This document shows, piece by piece, positions 54,829 through 64,000 of a stretch of 64,000 nt of DNA (its first letter is position 1; each line of letters begins with the position of its first letter). The stretch is from Guillardia theta CCMP2712 (taxonomy: Eukaryota; Cryptophyceae; Pyrenomonadales; Geminigeraceae), in NCBI RefSeq assembly GCF_000315625.1, contig NW_005434607.1, forward strand, positions 205,454 to 269,453. The letters are read 5' to 3'. The position numbers and the translations under genes were made by a program. The notes under the pieces were generated by a model. That model was not told where the DNA came from, ran no database searches, and saw nothing but the letters and a program-made list of their open reading frames with translations.

Positions 54829-56222
54829 ATGGATACCACAGGATCCGTCTCGAGATGGTGGACGGTAAGAGCGGAGGGAGACCTCCTGCATGCTCGCTGA
54901 CGTTTGTCTGTCCGCAAGAGCATCCCAGCGGGGACTCGGTTCATACTGCTTGTCAACGTGGCGGTGTATGTCGTTGGGATATGCACACCCAGGAACTGGA
55001 CTATCAGGTTTAGCAGCAGTTTCCTCCCATTTGTGAACTCCATCTGAAGCTTGCTGTACAGCTCCAACCTCGCTCCTCAGTCCTACTGCATGATGCCGCA
55101 TGTGATCTGGATCGATCATCGCCAGTGCTACCGCATCGTCACGTCGGCATTCGTGCATGGAGGGTTCTTGCATCTGGGGTTCAACATGTACAACTTCGTG
55201 TTTGCTGGGGGAAGGCTGGAGCAGATGATGGGAACTGTTCGCTTCGTGAACTTGATCGTCGTGTGGGTGCTGGTCCTGGGAATCCTCTACTTCGTCATCG
55301 CGTTCGTGGGCGCCCTGTTCCAGTACGCCAGATTCTGGTGCGTCGGCATCGACAAGGCAAACTACCCTGAACTGAGCATGTCTCGGACAGGAACGAGTGT
55401 GCTGTAGGATTCTCTGGTGTGCTATTTGCTATCTTGACAGTAGACAGCTTCGCTGCTCCCCTCGGAACTCAGTTCTCGATGTGATGTCCTCTCCTGTCCT
55501 TGGCGTCCTTGACCGTTGTGCTGTCCAGGTTTGGCTGGCAGATCCCGGCGAGGTGGTACCCATGGGCGATGCTTATCTTCACGCAAGTGCTGATGCCAAA
55601 CGTGTCCTTCATCGGTGCTGAAATCCATCGCCATGCCCTTGCCCTCATGCTCAGCTCAGGTCACCTCGTCGGCATCCTGGGAGCGTTCGTCTTCTCGCAC
55701 GGGCTGCTTGACTGTTTCATGCTCCCGCCCTTCGTCGTCCTCTTCCTTGAGAAACGTGCCATCAAGCTCGCACTCCTCCGACTCCCCTGCTGACCTCGGC
55801 GTGCCTAGGATCTTGCTTCCGCACCCTTGAGAGGTGGGGGTGGGTACGAAGCCCTCCACTCGATTCGCCCAGATCGTCGTGCTTCAGGTGGTGGGCAGTG
55901 ACATGCTAGCTCGTCCTGACTGCGTTGCCATGACCTTCAGGTGTCTAGGGTTGATCCCATGCTGCGGCAGGGTTCAGAGGTTCTTCACCAGACTCTGTCG
56001 CTCCAGCGACATGGAGGAAGACGACCTGGAGGCCGCGGAAGGGTACAGGATGGGCTCGCAGCCTCGATTTACCGGGTGTGTCTCCTCCTCGACCACCACC
56101 ATTATGATCATCACCAGCACTACTACCACTACCACTACCACTACTACTACTACTACTACTAACAACAACAACAACAATCACTACAACAACAACAACAACA
56201 ACAACGACAAGAACAACAACAG

Positions 56223-56260
<38 letters not shown>

Positions 56261-57301
56261 CTTCCACTATTCCCCCGCCACGCTTCCGTTATTCTCCACT
56301 TCATCCTTCCACCTCCTTCCGTCCTGCTCCTGCCCCTCATATATCATGATGATGAAGTTGCTCCTCCTCCTCCTCCTCCTCTAATTTGTGCATCCACAGG
56401 TTTGGCACTTGGGGATCAGCTCCTTCCTCCAGTCAGGCTGTGTATGTTGCAGTGCCTGTTGAAGCCCAGCAGGTGCAGCTGCCGTCGAGAACAGGCGGAA
56501 TGGAGGAAGGAGGCGGCAAACTGGATGCCAGCAACACAGGTGGACGAGGACAGGAGGGGAGTTGAGTGTGAAGTGACGGCTGGACGAGTAGCCGAGGATC
56601 AAGTGAACGCTCGGAGGAAGGTTGCAGAGGCCGCGCTGAACAGGTGGGCTGTCAATCCTGGGATCAGCAGCAGGTCAGCAGATGGCAGTGGGAGGAAGGA
56701 GGAGAGGTAAGGAGTTTAGCTTCACCCTCCCTGCTGCTGATCGTCCGCGCCCTTGTTGTAGCAGCAAGGAAGAGACCAAGAGTTCATCCTCTTCGGATCG
56801 AGGGGACGGGGGGATGCGGGGTGCGAACGTTAGGGAGGCGCTCAGCATGTCGCTGTCCTTCGGCGGCGGCGCCCCCGTGCATCGTCTCTATGGCGATGCC
56901 TCATCCTCGCCCAACTCGGACGGATCGAGCGGAAGAGAGTTGAGGGAGAGGATCGACAGGGAGGCCCTCGCAGGAGCTCTGGAGGCAGTGAGGAGGAGGA
57001 CGGTCGCGGCCGAGCAGCAGGAGCTGCTCAACTCGCTGGTGGAGATGGGATTCCCTCGGGAGGAGGCAGAGAAGGTGACTCGCTGCTGGAGGGAGGGAGG
57101 GGAATGTCTGACATTCGAAACTTTCATTCCCACAGGCACTCGAGGCTGTGAGTACAAACATCATTTTGCATCCCTCCCTACCCCCCTCCCTACCCTCTCC
57201 CCACCCCCTCTCCACCCCGCAGAAACTGCGGCGATCTGACGTGCAGGTGGCAGGAGGGTGACATCTTGTCGGCTGTGGAGAGGCTGACCAAGAAGTCGTA
57301 A
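54829..57301 (+). CDS. Rhomboid intramembrane serine protease with C-terminal UBA domain
   Basis: Exon 1 (54829-54864) reads MDTTGSVSRWWT. Following exons give the first helix FILLVNVAVYVVGICTP and the loop MMPHVIWIDHRQCYRIVTSA. Then come FVHGGFLHLGFNMYNFVFAG (the H-x-x-x-N motif), helices VNLIVVWVLVLGILYFVIA, and, after a 53-nt intron (55338-55390), NECAVGFSGVLFAILTVDS with the catalytic serine in G-F-S-G. The second catalytic residue is the histidine in FIGHLVGILGAF (joined across the intron at about 55607-55660). Both catalytic residues are kept, so an active protease is expected. After a Ser/Gly-rich linker the C-terminus reads ELLNSLVEMGFPREEAEKAL and ILSAVERLTKKS, a UBA domain. Rhomboid-UBA proteins are known in plants and fit ER quality control through ubiquitin binding. 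TAA at 57299-57301. Confidence 0.88.
56095..56262. repeat. Compound microsatellite (ACC/ACT)n-(AAC)n-(AGC)n in a rhomboid-gene intron
   Basis: ACTACC/ACTACT units (about 56118-56160) change to AAC units (about 56161-56220) and then to AGC units (about 56225-56260). The tract lies between the exon ending QPRFTG and the exon beginning FGTWGSAP. The translation through it is an intron artefact. Confidence 0.9.
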
Positions 57302-57304
57302 CGC

Positions 57305-59578
57305 CTACTCGTGGAAGTCAATCCGCAGGCCCGACGCTGACTTGGGGTCTGACTTGACGTCCACGCTGTTGGGTTTATCCTTCTGTTGTCAATCTTGTCA
57401 AACTTCTGCGAAAGCGAGTGGGGAGGAGCAAGGACAAAAAAAGGAAGGACAGCGGCAAGCGCATGGGCAGCGGCAAGGGAGGTTGGCGGTGGAGCAAGAA
57501 ATGACAAGTAGGAAGACCAAGATACCAAGACCAGGAGACGGGAACGACCAGCGGCAGGATGAAGGAGGGGGAAGGGTGAGAAGAGGGAGGAGCGCTGCTC
57601 ACCATCAACTCCTCAAACTGCAGCATCTCGTGGTCGTTGAGCAAGCAGGCGTCAAAGAGAGCTGTGATCTCCTCCTCCACCATGTCGACCCCGATGAAGA
57701 CGAGCTCCTGCCGTCGATCTCCCCACTTGCCCTGCCAGCTGTCACCCCAGCAGGACCAGACCACCGCCTCACCTCCTTGTCAAACTCGTTGGCAATCTTG
57801 ACCACCTCGGGATTCGACAGGTCTCCAGCATCTGCTGGCACTGAGCCGGAGGAACTCTTCCTATCCCCTGCCCCGTGGCCCCTCCCCGCCCAGTCTCTCT
57901 ACCCTCCCTTCTTCCTCCCTCTCCATGTCAACGCACTCCCTCTCCTCGATCCCCCGTCTTTCTCCCTCCTTTCCGCACCTGGCCAGTTCTCCTTCGCGGT
58001 CGCTGCCCACCACAGGCCGAGCGGATTCAGCGAGAAGTGTGCCCCTGCGAGCCACGAGCTCAGCAACCAGCTTCAGAGGCCCTGCGCTCACCAGCATGTG
58101 ACCAGTACAGGGCGCTCTGGGCATGGCTGGCCAACCAGACGAACCCCTTGGAGCGGATGATGGAGTGGAGGACTCCGAGCTCGTTCTTCTCGTTGCTACT
58201 GTTCAGTTTGCCATCCAGCAGCTGGGCAGGAGCAGAGGAGTCAGGCAGGCCGACGTTGAGAGCCGCAGACCACACCTTGTCAAGAGTCCAGCTGTCAACG
58301 GGCATGTGATCGACCCAGTTCTTCCTGCGCCAAAAGTCAACATCGTCCGGGAGCCATGGCGAACTGGCCCAGAACCTCGTGGCGTTCTTGACCGGCATGA
58401 AGGAGATGAGGTCTATCGCAAAGAATCAGAGGGAGCAGGGGGAGGCAGATGGAGTTTCCTTGTAGCTTCTTGGGATGGAACGGGCGCCTCCTCGAGTAGA
58501 CGAAGGTAGAAATGCCATACTTCTCTGCAGCGTTGGGAGCATGCTCGTGCCCGTGCTCGTGCCCATGGGTGTGTTCGTGACTGTGTGAATGTGAATGAGA
58601 ATGACCGTGACCGGCTTCGCTGGCGAGTTTTGCGGACTCAACAGCCTCCCTGATGTCGTCATCGTCATCCAGACTAGCTATCCTTCCCTTGTCCGATAAG
58701 AACACCCGCTCTAGCGGGACCTTGCCGTATTCACAGTGAACGATGTCAGCTTTTGGGTTGAGAGCAGACACGATGTTCTTCAGAGCCTGACGCTTCTTCT
58801 CGTCCACCCGATCGTCCTTGTTCAGCACCACGAGGTCCGCACACTCCACCTGCTCGACCAGGAGATCCACGACCTTCCTCTCCACCAACGAAATGGCCTC
58901 AAGCGGAGCGCTCGCGTCGTTGAGCCCGATGAGCTCCTGGTGATCGACGACGTCGTGCTTGGAGCTGTAGAGCTCGAAGAAGTGGGGGGAGTCAACCACG
59001 GTGATCATGGTGGATAGCTCTGTCTCCTCGAAGATCGGATGTTCTTCCTTGATTGCAAGCTGGATTTCCCTCCTGACGTTCTTTGGTTCTGCAACCCCGC
59101 TCATCTCTATTACGATCCTGTCGAAGGAGTATCCGCCCACCCTTGAGATCTCAAGCAGCTGGTCTATGCACGCCATCAGCTCGTCGCTGGAGTTACAGCA
59201 TGCACAGCCGTTTTCTAGCTCAACAAACTCGATCCCCTTCCCGCTCTTGGTCCGTATCCCACTGCTCGAGCGGTCGCGCACCAATTTTGCATCGATGTTC
59301 ACCGACGCCACGTCGTTGACTACAACTCCGACTTTCAGCCCCCCCTTGTTCTGCAGAAGCTCCTGAAGCAGAGTGGTCTTGCCCGATCCGAGGAAGCCCG
59401 AGAGCACCGAGATAGGAACCTTGCTCTTCCTCGCTCCGTCTGCGAAGGTAGAGTTCCAGCGGATCTGATTCACTCCTTGTCTCACCATCCTAGGCAGAGC
59501 CTGCAGCCTAAGATTCCGGAATATGGTCGCCATGGCGGCGCCTGAGGCAAATGTCACCCGATCGCTCACGGTGGGCAC
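57305..59578 (-). CDS. CobW/ZNG1-type GTPase metallochaperone, probably mitochondrial
   Basis: The start at 59578, or the internal ATG at 59533 (MATIFRNLRLQALPRMVRQG), gives an Arg-rich, acid-free presequence typical of mitochondria. The GTPase core has VLSGFLGSGKTTLLQELL (P-loop), ELENGCACC (the C-x-C-C metal motif), FDRIVIEMSGVAEP, TMITVVDSPHF and LVVLNKDD (N-K-x-D). A histidine-rich segment (HGHSHSHSHSHEHTHGHEHG) follows at about residues 325-345. The CobW C-terminal domain reads VKNATRFWASSPWLPDDVDF, RRKNWVDHMPVDSWTLDKVW, GFVWLASHAQSALYWSHA, HFSLNPLGLWWAATAKENW and GKWGDRRQELVFIGVDM. The last exon ends DPKSASGLRIDFHE with TAG at 57305-57307. Family members insert zinc or other metals into client enzymes using GTP. 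The first exon runs unbroken for nearly 1.2 kb. Confidence 0.92.
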
Positions 59579-60246
59579 AAGGAGGAAAACAGCGAGAATG
59601 AAAGGAAATTAGGCGGATCGAAGTATCATGAAACTGAGGTGAGGAAAGGGTGATAATGATAGAGTTGATAGAACGGGGTGAATGATAGAACGCTGCTGAT
59701 GGAGAATTTCATTATATCGATTGAAATGAACAGCCTCCCCTTCGCTAACTTTTGTTGTGGTTGGTGAGAGAGCTTATGGAGTAGAAGATTCCCACTGAAA
59801 GAGGGGCCGAACTCACAAAGTAGAAGAGATAAGGTAAAAGATGAAGGAAAAGTGCTGATAATCGGATGATTATCTCATGTGTGATGCAAGATGTAGTGAT
59901 CGAAACAAGAAAGTGAATATCGAGGAGAAAACTACCTGCCACACCATGAAACGAAGCAATGCCTGCAAGCACAAACAGGAACAAACACAACAAACGAAGC
60001 ACAAAACAGCATCGAGAAGGCAAGAAGATCATCGGAAAGATGAGAAGATGAAGTTATCAGGGATGTCATGGACATAATCTACGTCATCGCCGTCATCGGC
60101 ATCCATCGGCTAGATGTATTTTTCGCAGGCAATGTGCATCGGCAAAGAAGCAAATTTGTTTTACAGATCCTTTAGACTAAAAAAATTAAAAAAACAATCT
60201 AGTGGAAAATTCGGGCCCGCCTCGTTGAAACGAAGAGACGCCGGCC
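59579..60246. other. Divergent intergenic region
   Basis: AT-richer sequence with GATAGAG/GATAATG words, and a repeated CGTCATCGCCGTCATCGGCATCC near 60080-60105. No gene is supported. It probably holds the promoters of the CobW (-) and 60247 (+) genes. Confidence 0.4.
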
Positions 60247-63096
60247 ATGGCGGGGGGGGCGGGGCGCATGGCGGCGTTCATGGCGCTCGTGGTGATGATG
60301 AGCATGGCGATGGCTGACGTTGTCGCCACTTCTCGTTCGAGTGAGGGTCGCAAGGCAGGAAGAGGAAGGACTGAAGCGAGCGATGCGCCGTTGGAGCTGG
60401 CAAGCCCTCCATGGAGCGAGAAGAGGGAGGAGGGGAAGCAAGAGCGACTGGAGGACGTTCTCAAGGCCATCAAGCAAGCTGAGGCTGCTGATGGCAAGGC
60501 TGCTCAACAGGAGAAGGCGTTCGGGGGTAAGGAGCTCGCAGATGCGAACTCAGCAACGGCACAAGCTGCGCGTTTCATGGGCAAGGCAGAGAAGCTCCTC
60601 CAGAGTGAGGAAGCGCTGAAGCATGAGGAGGTGGGTTCCGTTCGCTGATCCCCTCACTTCCCCTCCTACTTGTAGCAGCATTTGTGACAAGTGTGTGACA
60701 TGCCTGCAGCGTCAAGTGGAAAACAAGCTTACCAACCTGAAAGACTCTGGTATCATGGGCGGACCCTGGAGGAGCCATGGTACAGACTTCTCAGACGAGT
60801 GGAGGGTGTACCCGAAGAGACCGCTAGAGAGACTGAAGGAGGTCGCAAGAAGGAGAATGATCTTGCAGCGCGGGAAAGAGAAGAAAGGGAAGGAGGGGAA
60901 AGTGAAGGGGAAGGACGTCGAAATCAGCGATGACGTTTCCGACCTGGACAAGGACGGAAAGGTGCAGAGTCGCTCCTCTGATTACTTCAACGATCTCCCT
61001 CAGGTCGGATCGTCACCGTTGCAGAGCATCGTTCTGAGACCCCGCTCTGGCGACTTGCTCGCTGATTCTGAACCAACAGGGCAAGCCATACGGAGACTAC
61101 CAGTGGGTTGACTCCAAGCCCAAAGTCCGCTGGAGTTACTACAGAAAGAGTATGTTTGTGTTTATGAGAAGCACGTCCATCGATCTTGTTGTCACGATGT
61201 TTCTTTGATCCAGGCACCATCAAGGCTGGTTTCGACCTCTCCAACTGCTTTCTTGCGGCGCAGAAAGATAAGTCGAAGGTATGAGCATGCGGATAGATGA
61301 TGTTCGATGCTAAGAGTCCCTGAGGTCGTCGTAAAAATCCTCGAGAAGCAAGAGACGCGCATCATCAGCACTAAGAATGGTTGTCCTTGTCCCTGATGCT
61401 TCAACATCCAGCTCGGATGCCAGTTGAAGTGACCTTGCTGACTCAACTGGACCAGGCTGTACCTGCAAGATGCCCTGGAAGTACTTCCCCGATGAGAGCA
61501 ACAATGGGCATCTCCAGGAATCCAACGAGCTCAAGACGTACAACAGGTCCTGTCTGCGAGCTCAGAGCTGCCTGTCATGCAGCTGACTGGACCGCAGGTG
61601 CTCCAACAACGGTAGCAGCAAGCCCTGGTGTGCAGTAGAAGGGACGTGTGGCACCAAGAGGTTTGAGCGATATTGCGGTCCGTTGACGATGTAACGGTGA
61701 CGACGTAGCACGGACCCGCATGCGGGCTATGGCCCTGGAGACTACGGGTGGACCCACTGGGACTACTGCGGCAAGCAGCAAGTAGTATGGAAGGTGAGGC
61801 AACAAATCTGTCGCTCTCTGTTGTAACGCGCTGTCGTCTTCAGTACGTCCCTGTGTGGCAGGCAACAGTAAGTTCCTGGCAGCCCCTCTCACCTGTCGCT
61901 GACGCATGCTCTTCTCTCCTCCCCCTCAGCATTCAGCCGGAGACGTCTCTTGCCTCGCAGATTTCTTCCTGTCCACGGATAGGTAATTCGGCTGCCTTTC
62001 CTTTGCGTACAGCTCAAGTCTGCCCGCAGAGCGCTGGAATGGCGATCTCTGGATCTCCTGCGGCAAGATGTATCCCCATGAACGTCTGACGTGGCTGCCC
62101 TTACATGTGAGCCAGGACGATCACAGGAAGGAGAGGATGGCTCCCCCCGAGCTCGCCTCCAGGTTCGAGAAGGTGACCCGTCGCTGCTTATCGCCTGCTC
62201 GTCTTTGACCTCCCGCAGTGTCTGATGAGGGCCAACACCGGGTCCAGCGCCGTCTACTGCGAGGCGGACATGCTCAAGCACCTCGAGCCCTCCGTCGTCC
62301 GCCATGCCCTCATGATCTCCAGATCCGACAAGGTCCCGCCCCTCGCTCGCTCGCTGTGGCTGCGTGTCTGACCCCCTCCCCCCGCCTCAGATCGGAGTCC
62401 ACTGGGCCAACCTGCAACGTGTCGTGCTGCTCTTCGCCAAGCAGATGAAGGCAGGGAACTTGAACCTCCTGCGGCCTCCTGACCCTCCTCCTCAGGGCTG
62501 CATGGCGACGGCCCAGGGAGCGTCGGAGGGGATCGTCTGCATCGCGCAATTCCTCACTAGCCTTCCCCTCAAGCAGACCAAGGTGAGCTGGACTGCAGCT
62601 AGACTCTGCCTAGCTGACCTCCCCTGGCAGCTGGCGGTGACCAACGCGATGGACACGCCGCAGTCAGAAGAAGCGCCCAAGGATGTCACAGTGTTGGTAG
62701 ACGACATGACAACTTGTATCCGCTCGGCCTCGGACGAAGACGCAGTGGTAAGTTGCCTTCTTTGCACCTTGAAGCACCTCCGCTGTCCTACCCCTTCCTG
62801 TTTCCTTCTCTCCCCGCATTTCCCCTCCTCCCCTTAATCCAGGGATACCTCCCTTCCTCCCTCCCTCCTCTTCCCGGTCGCTCAAGGAGATGCAGGCCTT
62901 CTGTGTTGCCACTTTCCTCGCACATGCCCCAAAGAAGACGATCCTGGCGGCAGCGAAGATGTCGAAGAGGACGAGGGACTACGGATCGGCCGGTTTCCTC
63001 AACGTCATGGGAGAGAAGCAGGCGGGCTGGGTGGGTTACGAGGACAACATGCAGTCCCACAGCCTGCAGAGGAGACAGCAGGGGGTTCCCAGCTAG
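60247..63096 (+). CDS. Signal-peptide protein with cysteine-containing repeats, unknown function
   Basis: The start at 60247 gives MAGGAGRMAAFMALVVMMSM, a signal peptide ending near AMADVVA. A charged helical region follows (KQERLEDVLKAIKQAEAADG, NSATAQAARFMGKAEKLLQS). Later exons read SDEWRVYPKRPLERLKEVAR, KPYGDYQWVDSKPKVRWSYY, TIKAGFDLSNCFLAAQKDKS, GCTCKMPWKYFPDESNNG and CSNNGSSKPWCAVEGTCG. They continue HWDYCGKQQ, WNGDLWISCGKMYPHERLTW, CLMRANTGSSAVYCEADMLK, IGVHWANLQRVVLLFAKQMK and DVTVLVDDMTTCIRSASDED. The last exon reads MQAFCVATFLAHAPKKTILA and ends at 63096. Paired cysteines with W and G recall secreted domains, but no family was recognised. It may be two adjacent genes, split near 61800-62000. 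Confidence 0.5.
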
Positions 63097-63190
63097 ACAT
63101 TCTCATCTTTAAAAGTTAGTTTGACAACCGCTCCGAACGCTGTGCCTCTGCGGTGCTGGGAGGTAGGGGATGGTTTGTGCTGGAGGCAAG

Positions 63191-64000
63191 CTAGGGGAGG
63201 ACCAGCTCCCCCTCTGATAGCTCCCCGCTCGACCGCACGCTCATCCTCATCCTCATCCTCCTTCCCACCGCGAAAGTCTCCTGCATTACCTCCCCCTCCG
63301 ACAGCTCTGACGTCTCATCCTCATCCTCGTCCTCCTCATCCTCGTCCCATATCACACTCGGCCCGCTCCTGGTTGAGGCATCCTCCTCCACCCCCACGTC
63401 TTCTATCCTGCTGCTCTCCAGCTCGGAGGAGGTGTTGACCTTCAACTCTCCCTCCGACAGAGACTCTGCTGCTCGCTGCCATGACCCCGTCGAGCTCTCT
63501 GCTACCTCCGTCTGTGAAAGTCAGTCAGGTCGTGGCACAGCAGCAGAAGCAGCAGCAGCAGCAGGAAGAGAAAGGAAGCAGGTGGACGAGGCTGACCTGG
63601 ACTCCCTGCTCCTGCGAGACCGGAGCTCTGTCCTCCTTCACCCTCTGCGAGCTCTCGCCATGCTGCAAGGAAGCGATCGCCATGGCACGGGAGCTCATCC
63701 CCTCCGTGATGGTCAGCTCGCTTGACGTCACCTGCACTGCCACTGTTGCCATCCCCTGCGAGCCGCTGACCTCCTCCACGATGCTCCAGTCCCCAGCGCC
63801 CATCAAGTCCCCAAGCTCTTCCCCTTCCCCTCCTTCGTTCATCGCTCCCTCCTTCTCCCCACCCTCCTCCTGTTTCTCTCCTTCCTCCACCCTTTCGTCT
63901 GCCGCCGCCTCGAGTTTTTCCTGCAGGTCACAGGAGCTCGTCTCCTCGCATCCCCGCATGGGGGTCCAGGCAAGGCTGTCGCTCGAAGACTTGGGGGGAG
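63191..64000 (-). CDS. Acidic protein with SEGE repeats, C-terminal part (runs off right edge)
   Basis: The last exon (63191 to about 63510) encodes repeated SLSEGELKVNTSSELESSRI, DEDEEDEDEDETSELSEGEV and SVRSSGELSEGELVLP to the stop. A preceding exon (about 63590-63959) reads VEEGEKQEEGGEKEGAMNEG and MSSRAMAIASLQHGESSQRV. The protein is strongly acidic and Ser-rich, with a recurring (S/E)LSEGE(L/V) motif, and is likely disordered. The 5' end is outside the window. Its stop is 95 bp from the stop of the convergent gene 60247-63096. Confidence 0.55.

Noticed and set aside
55380-55390. An 11-nt micro-intron (GTCTCGGACAG) that would restore the rhomboid frame
   Set aside because: A normal 53-nt GT-AG intron (55338-55390) gives the same correct frame (ARFW joined to NECAVGFSG), so no exceptional intron is needed.
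56095-56349. Asn/Thr/Ser-rich protein segment in the rhomboid protein
   Set aside because: The segment follows a GTGTGT donor at the QPRFTG exon and precedes a CAG acceptor; it is intron sequence.

Overview
This is eukaryotic nuclear DNA from a cryptophyte alga, most likely Guillardia theta or a close relative. The strongest evidence is a spliced gene at 43813-44648 for a cryptophyte-type phycoerythrin alpha subunit, with its FDHRGC bilin-attachment motif and a plastid-targeting leader; this protein family is known only from cryptophytes. Most genes are cut by short GT-AG introns (about 37 to 400 nt). Some products carry a signal peptide followed by a basic transit-like region, as expected for a plastid of secondary red-algal origin. 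Species identity and all splice joins are inferred by eye; no transcript or database comparison was available.

Layout. Positions 1-857 (-) hold the 5' end of a gelsolin/severin-type actin-binding protein. Positions 2482-3363 and 4888-6170 (+) hold two small multi-span membrane proteins. Next come an ankyrin-repeat gene (6388-about 8906, -), a CRAL-TRIO/Sec14 lipid-transfer protein (10059-11327, +) and an unknown membrane protein (11515-12423, -). Positions 12.9-16.3 kb carry three nearly identical tandem copies of a SHAQKYF-class MYB transcription factor. Positions 17.4-20.9 kb (+) carry a possible SHIPPO-type flagellar protein and a TPR protein, followed by a signal-peptide protein (20.9-22.1 kb, -) and a seven-bladed WD40 protein (22848-24261, +). 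Positions 24.3-29.3 kb are gene-poor and hold an unusual array of about 13 copies of an inverted/direct repeat module with a GATTGTTGC core. Positions 29305-39424 (-) are one long exon chain: an FG-repeat N-terminus, a SAC3/GANP mRNA-export domain, then a long unknown coiled-coil tail that may be a separate gene.

Positions 39984-41754 (-) encode a plastid-targeted EamA-type transporter. The phycoerythrin alpha gene (43813-44648, +) lies tail to tail with a Rossmann-fold protein (44774-about 46045, -). Guanylate kinase (46950-48327, -) overlaps the 3' end of an ABC1/UbiB-family kinase gene (48269-53946, -), which itself contains a 100-N assembly gap. A rhomboid protease with a C-terminal UBA domain (54829-57301, +) meets a CobW-family GTPase (57305-59578, -) tail to tail with only 3 bp between stop codons. 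A signal-peptide, cysteine-containing protein (60247-63096, +) and an acidic repeat protein running off the right edge (63191-64000, -) complete the window.

Non-coding structure is rich. There are strand-asymmetric TACCC/GGGTA tracts before several genes, GC-rich dispersed repeats sharing words such as ACGAGGACAATCAGGAGA, pentamer minisatellites in introns and spacers, and trinucleotide arrays. Most genes look unrelated in function to their neighbours, as usual in a eukaryotic genome. The recurring themes are plastid biology (phycoerythrin, transporter, probably the ABC1 kinase) and regulation (the MYB triplet).
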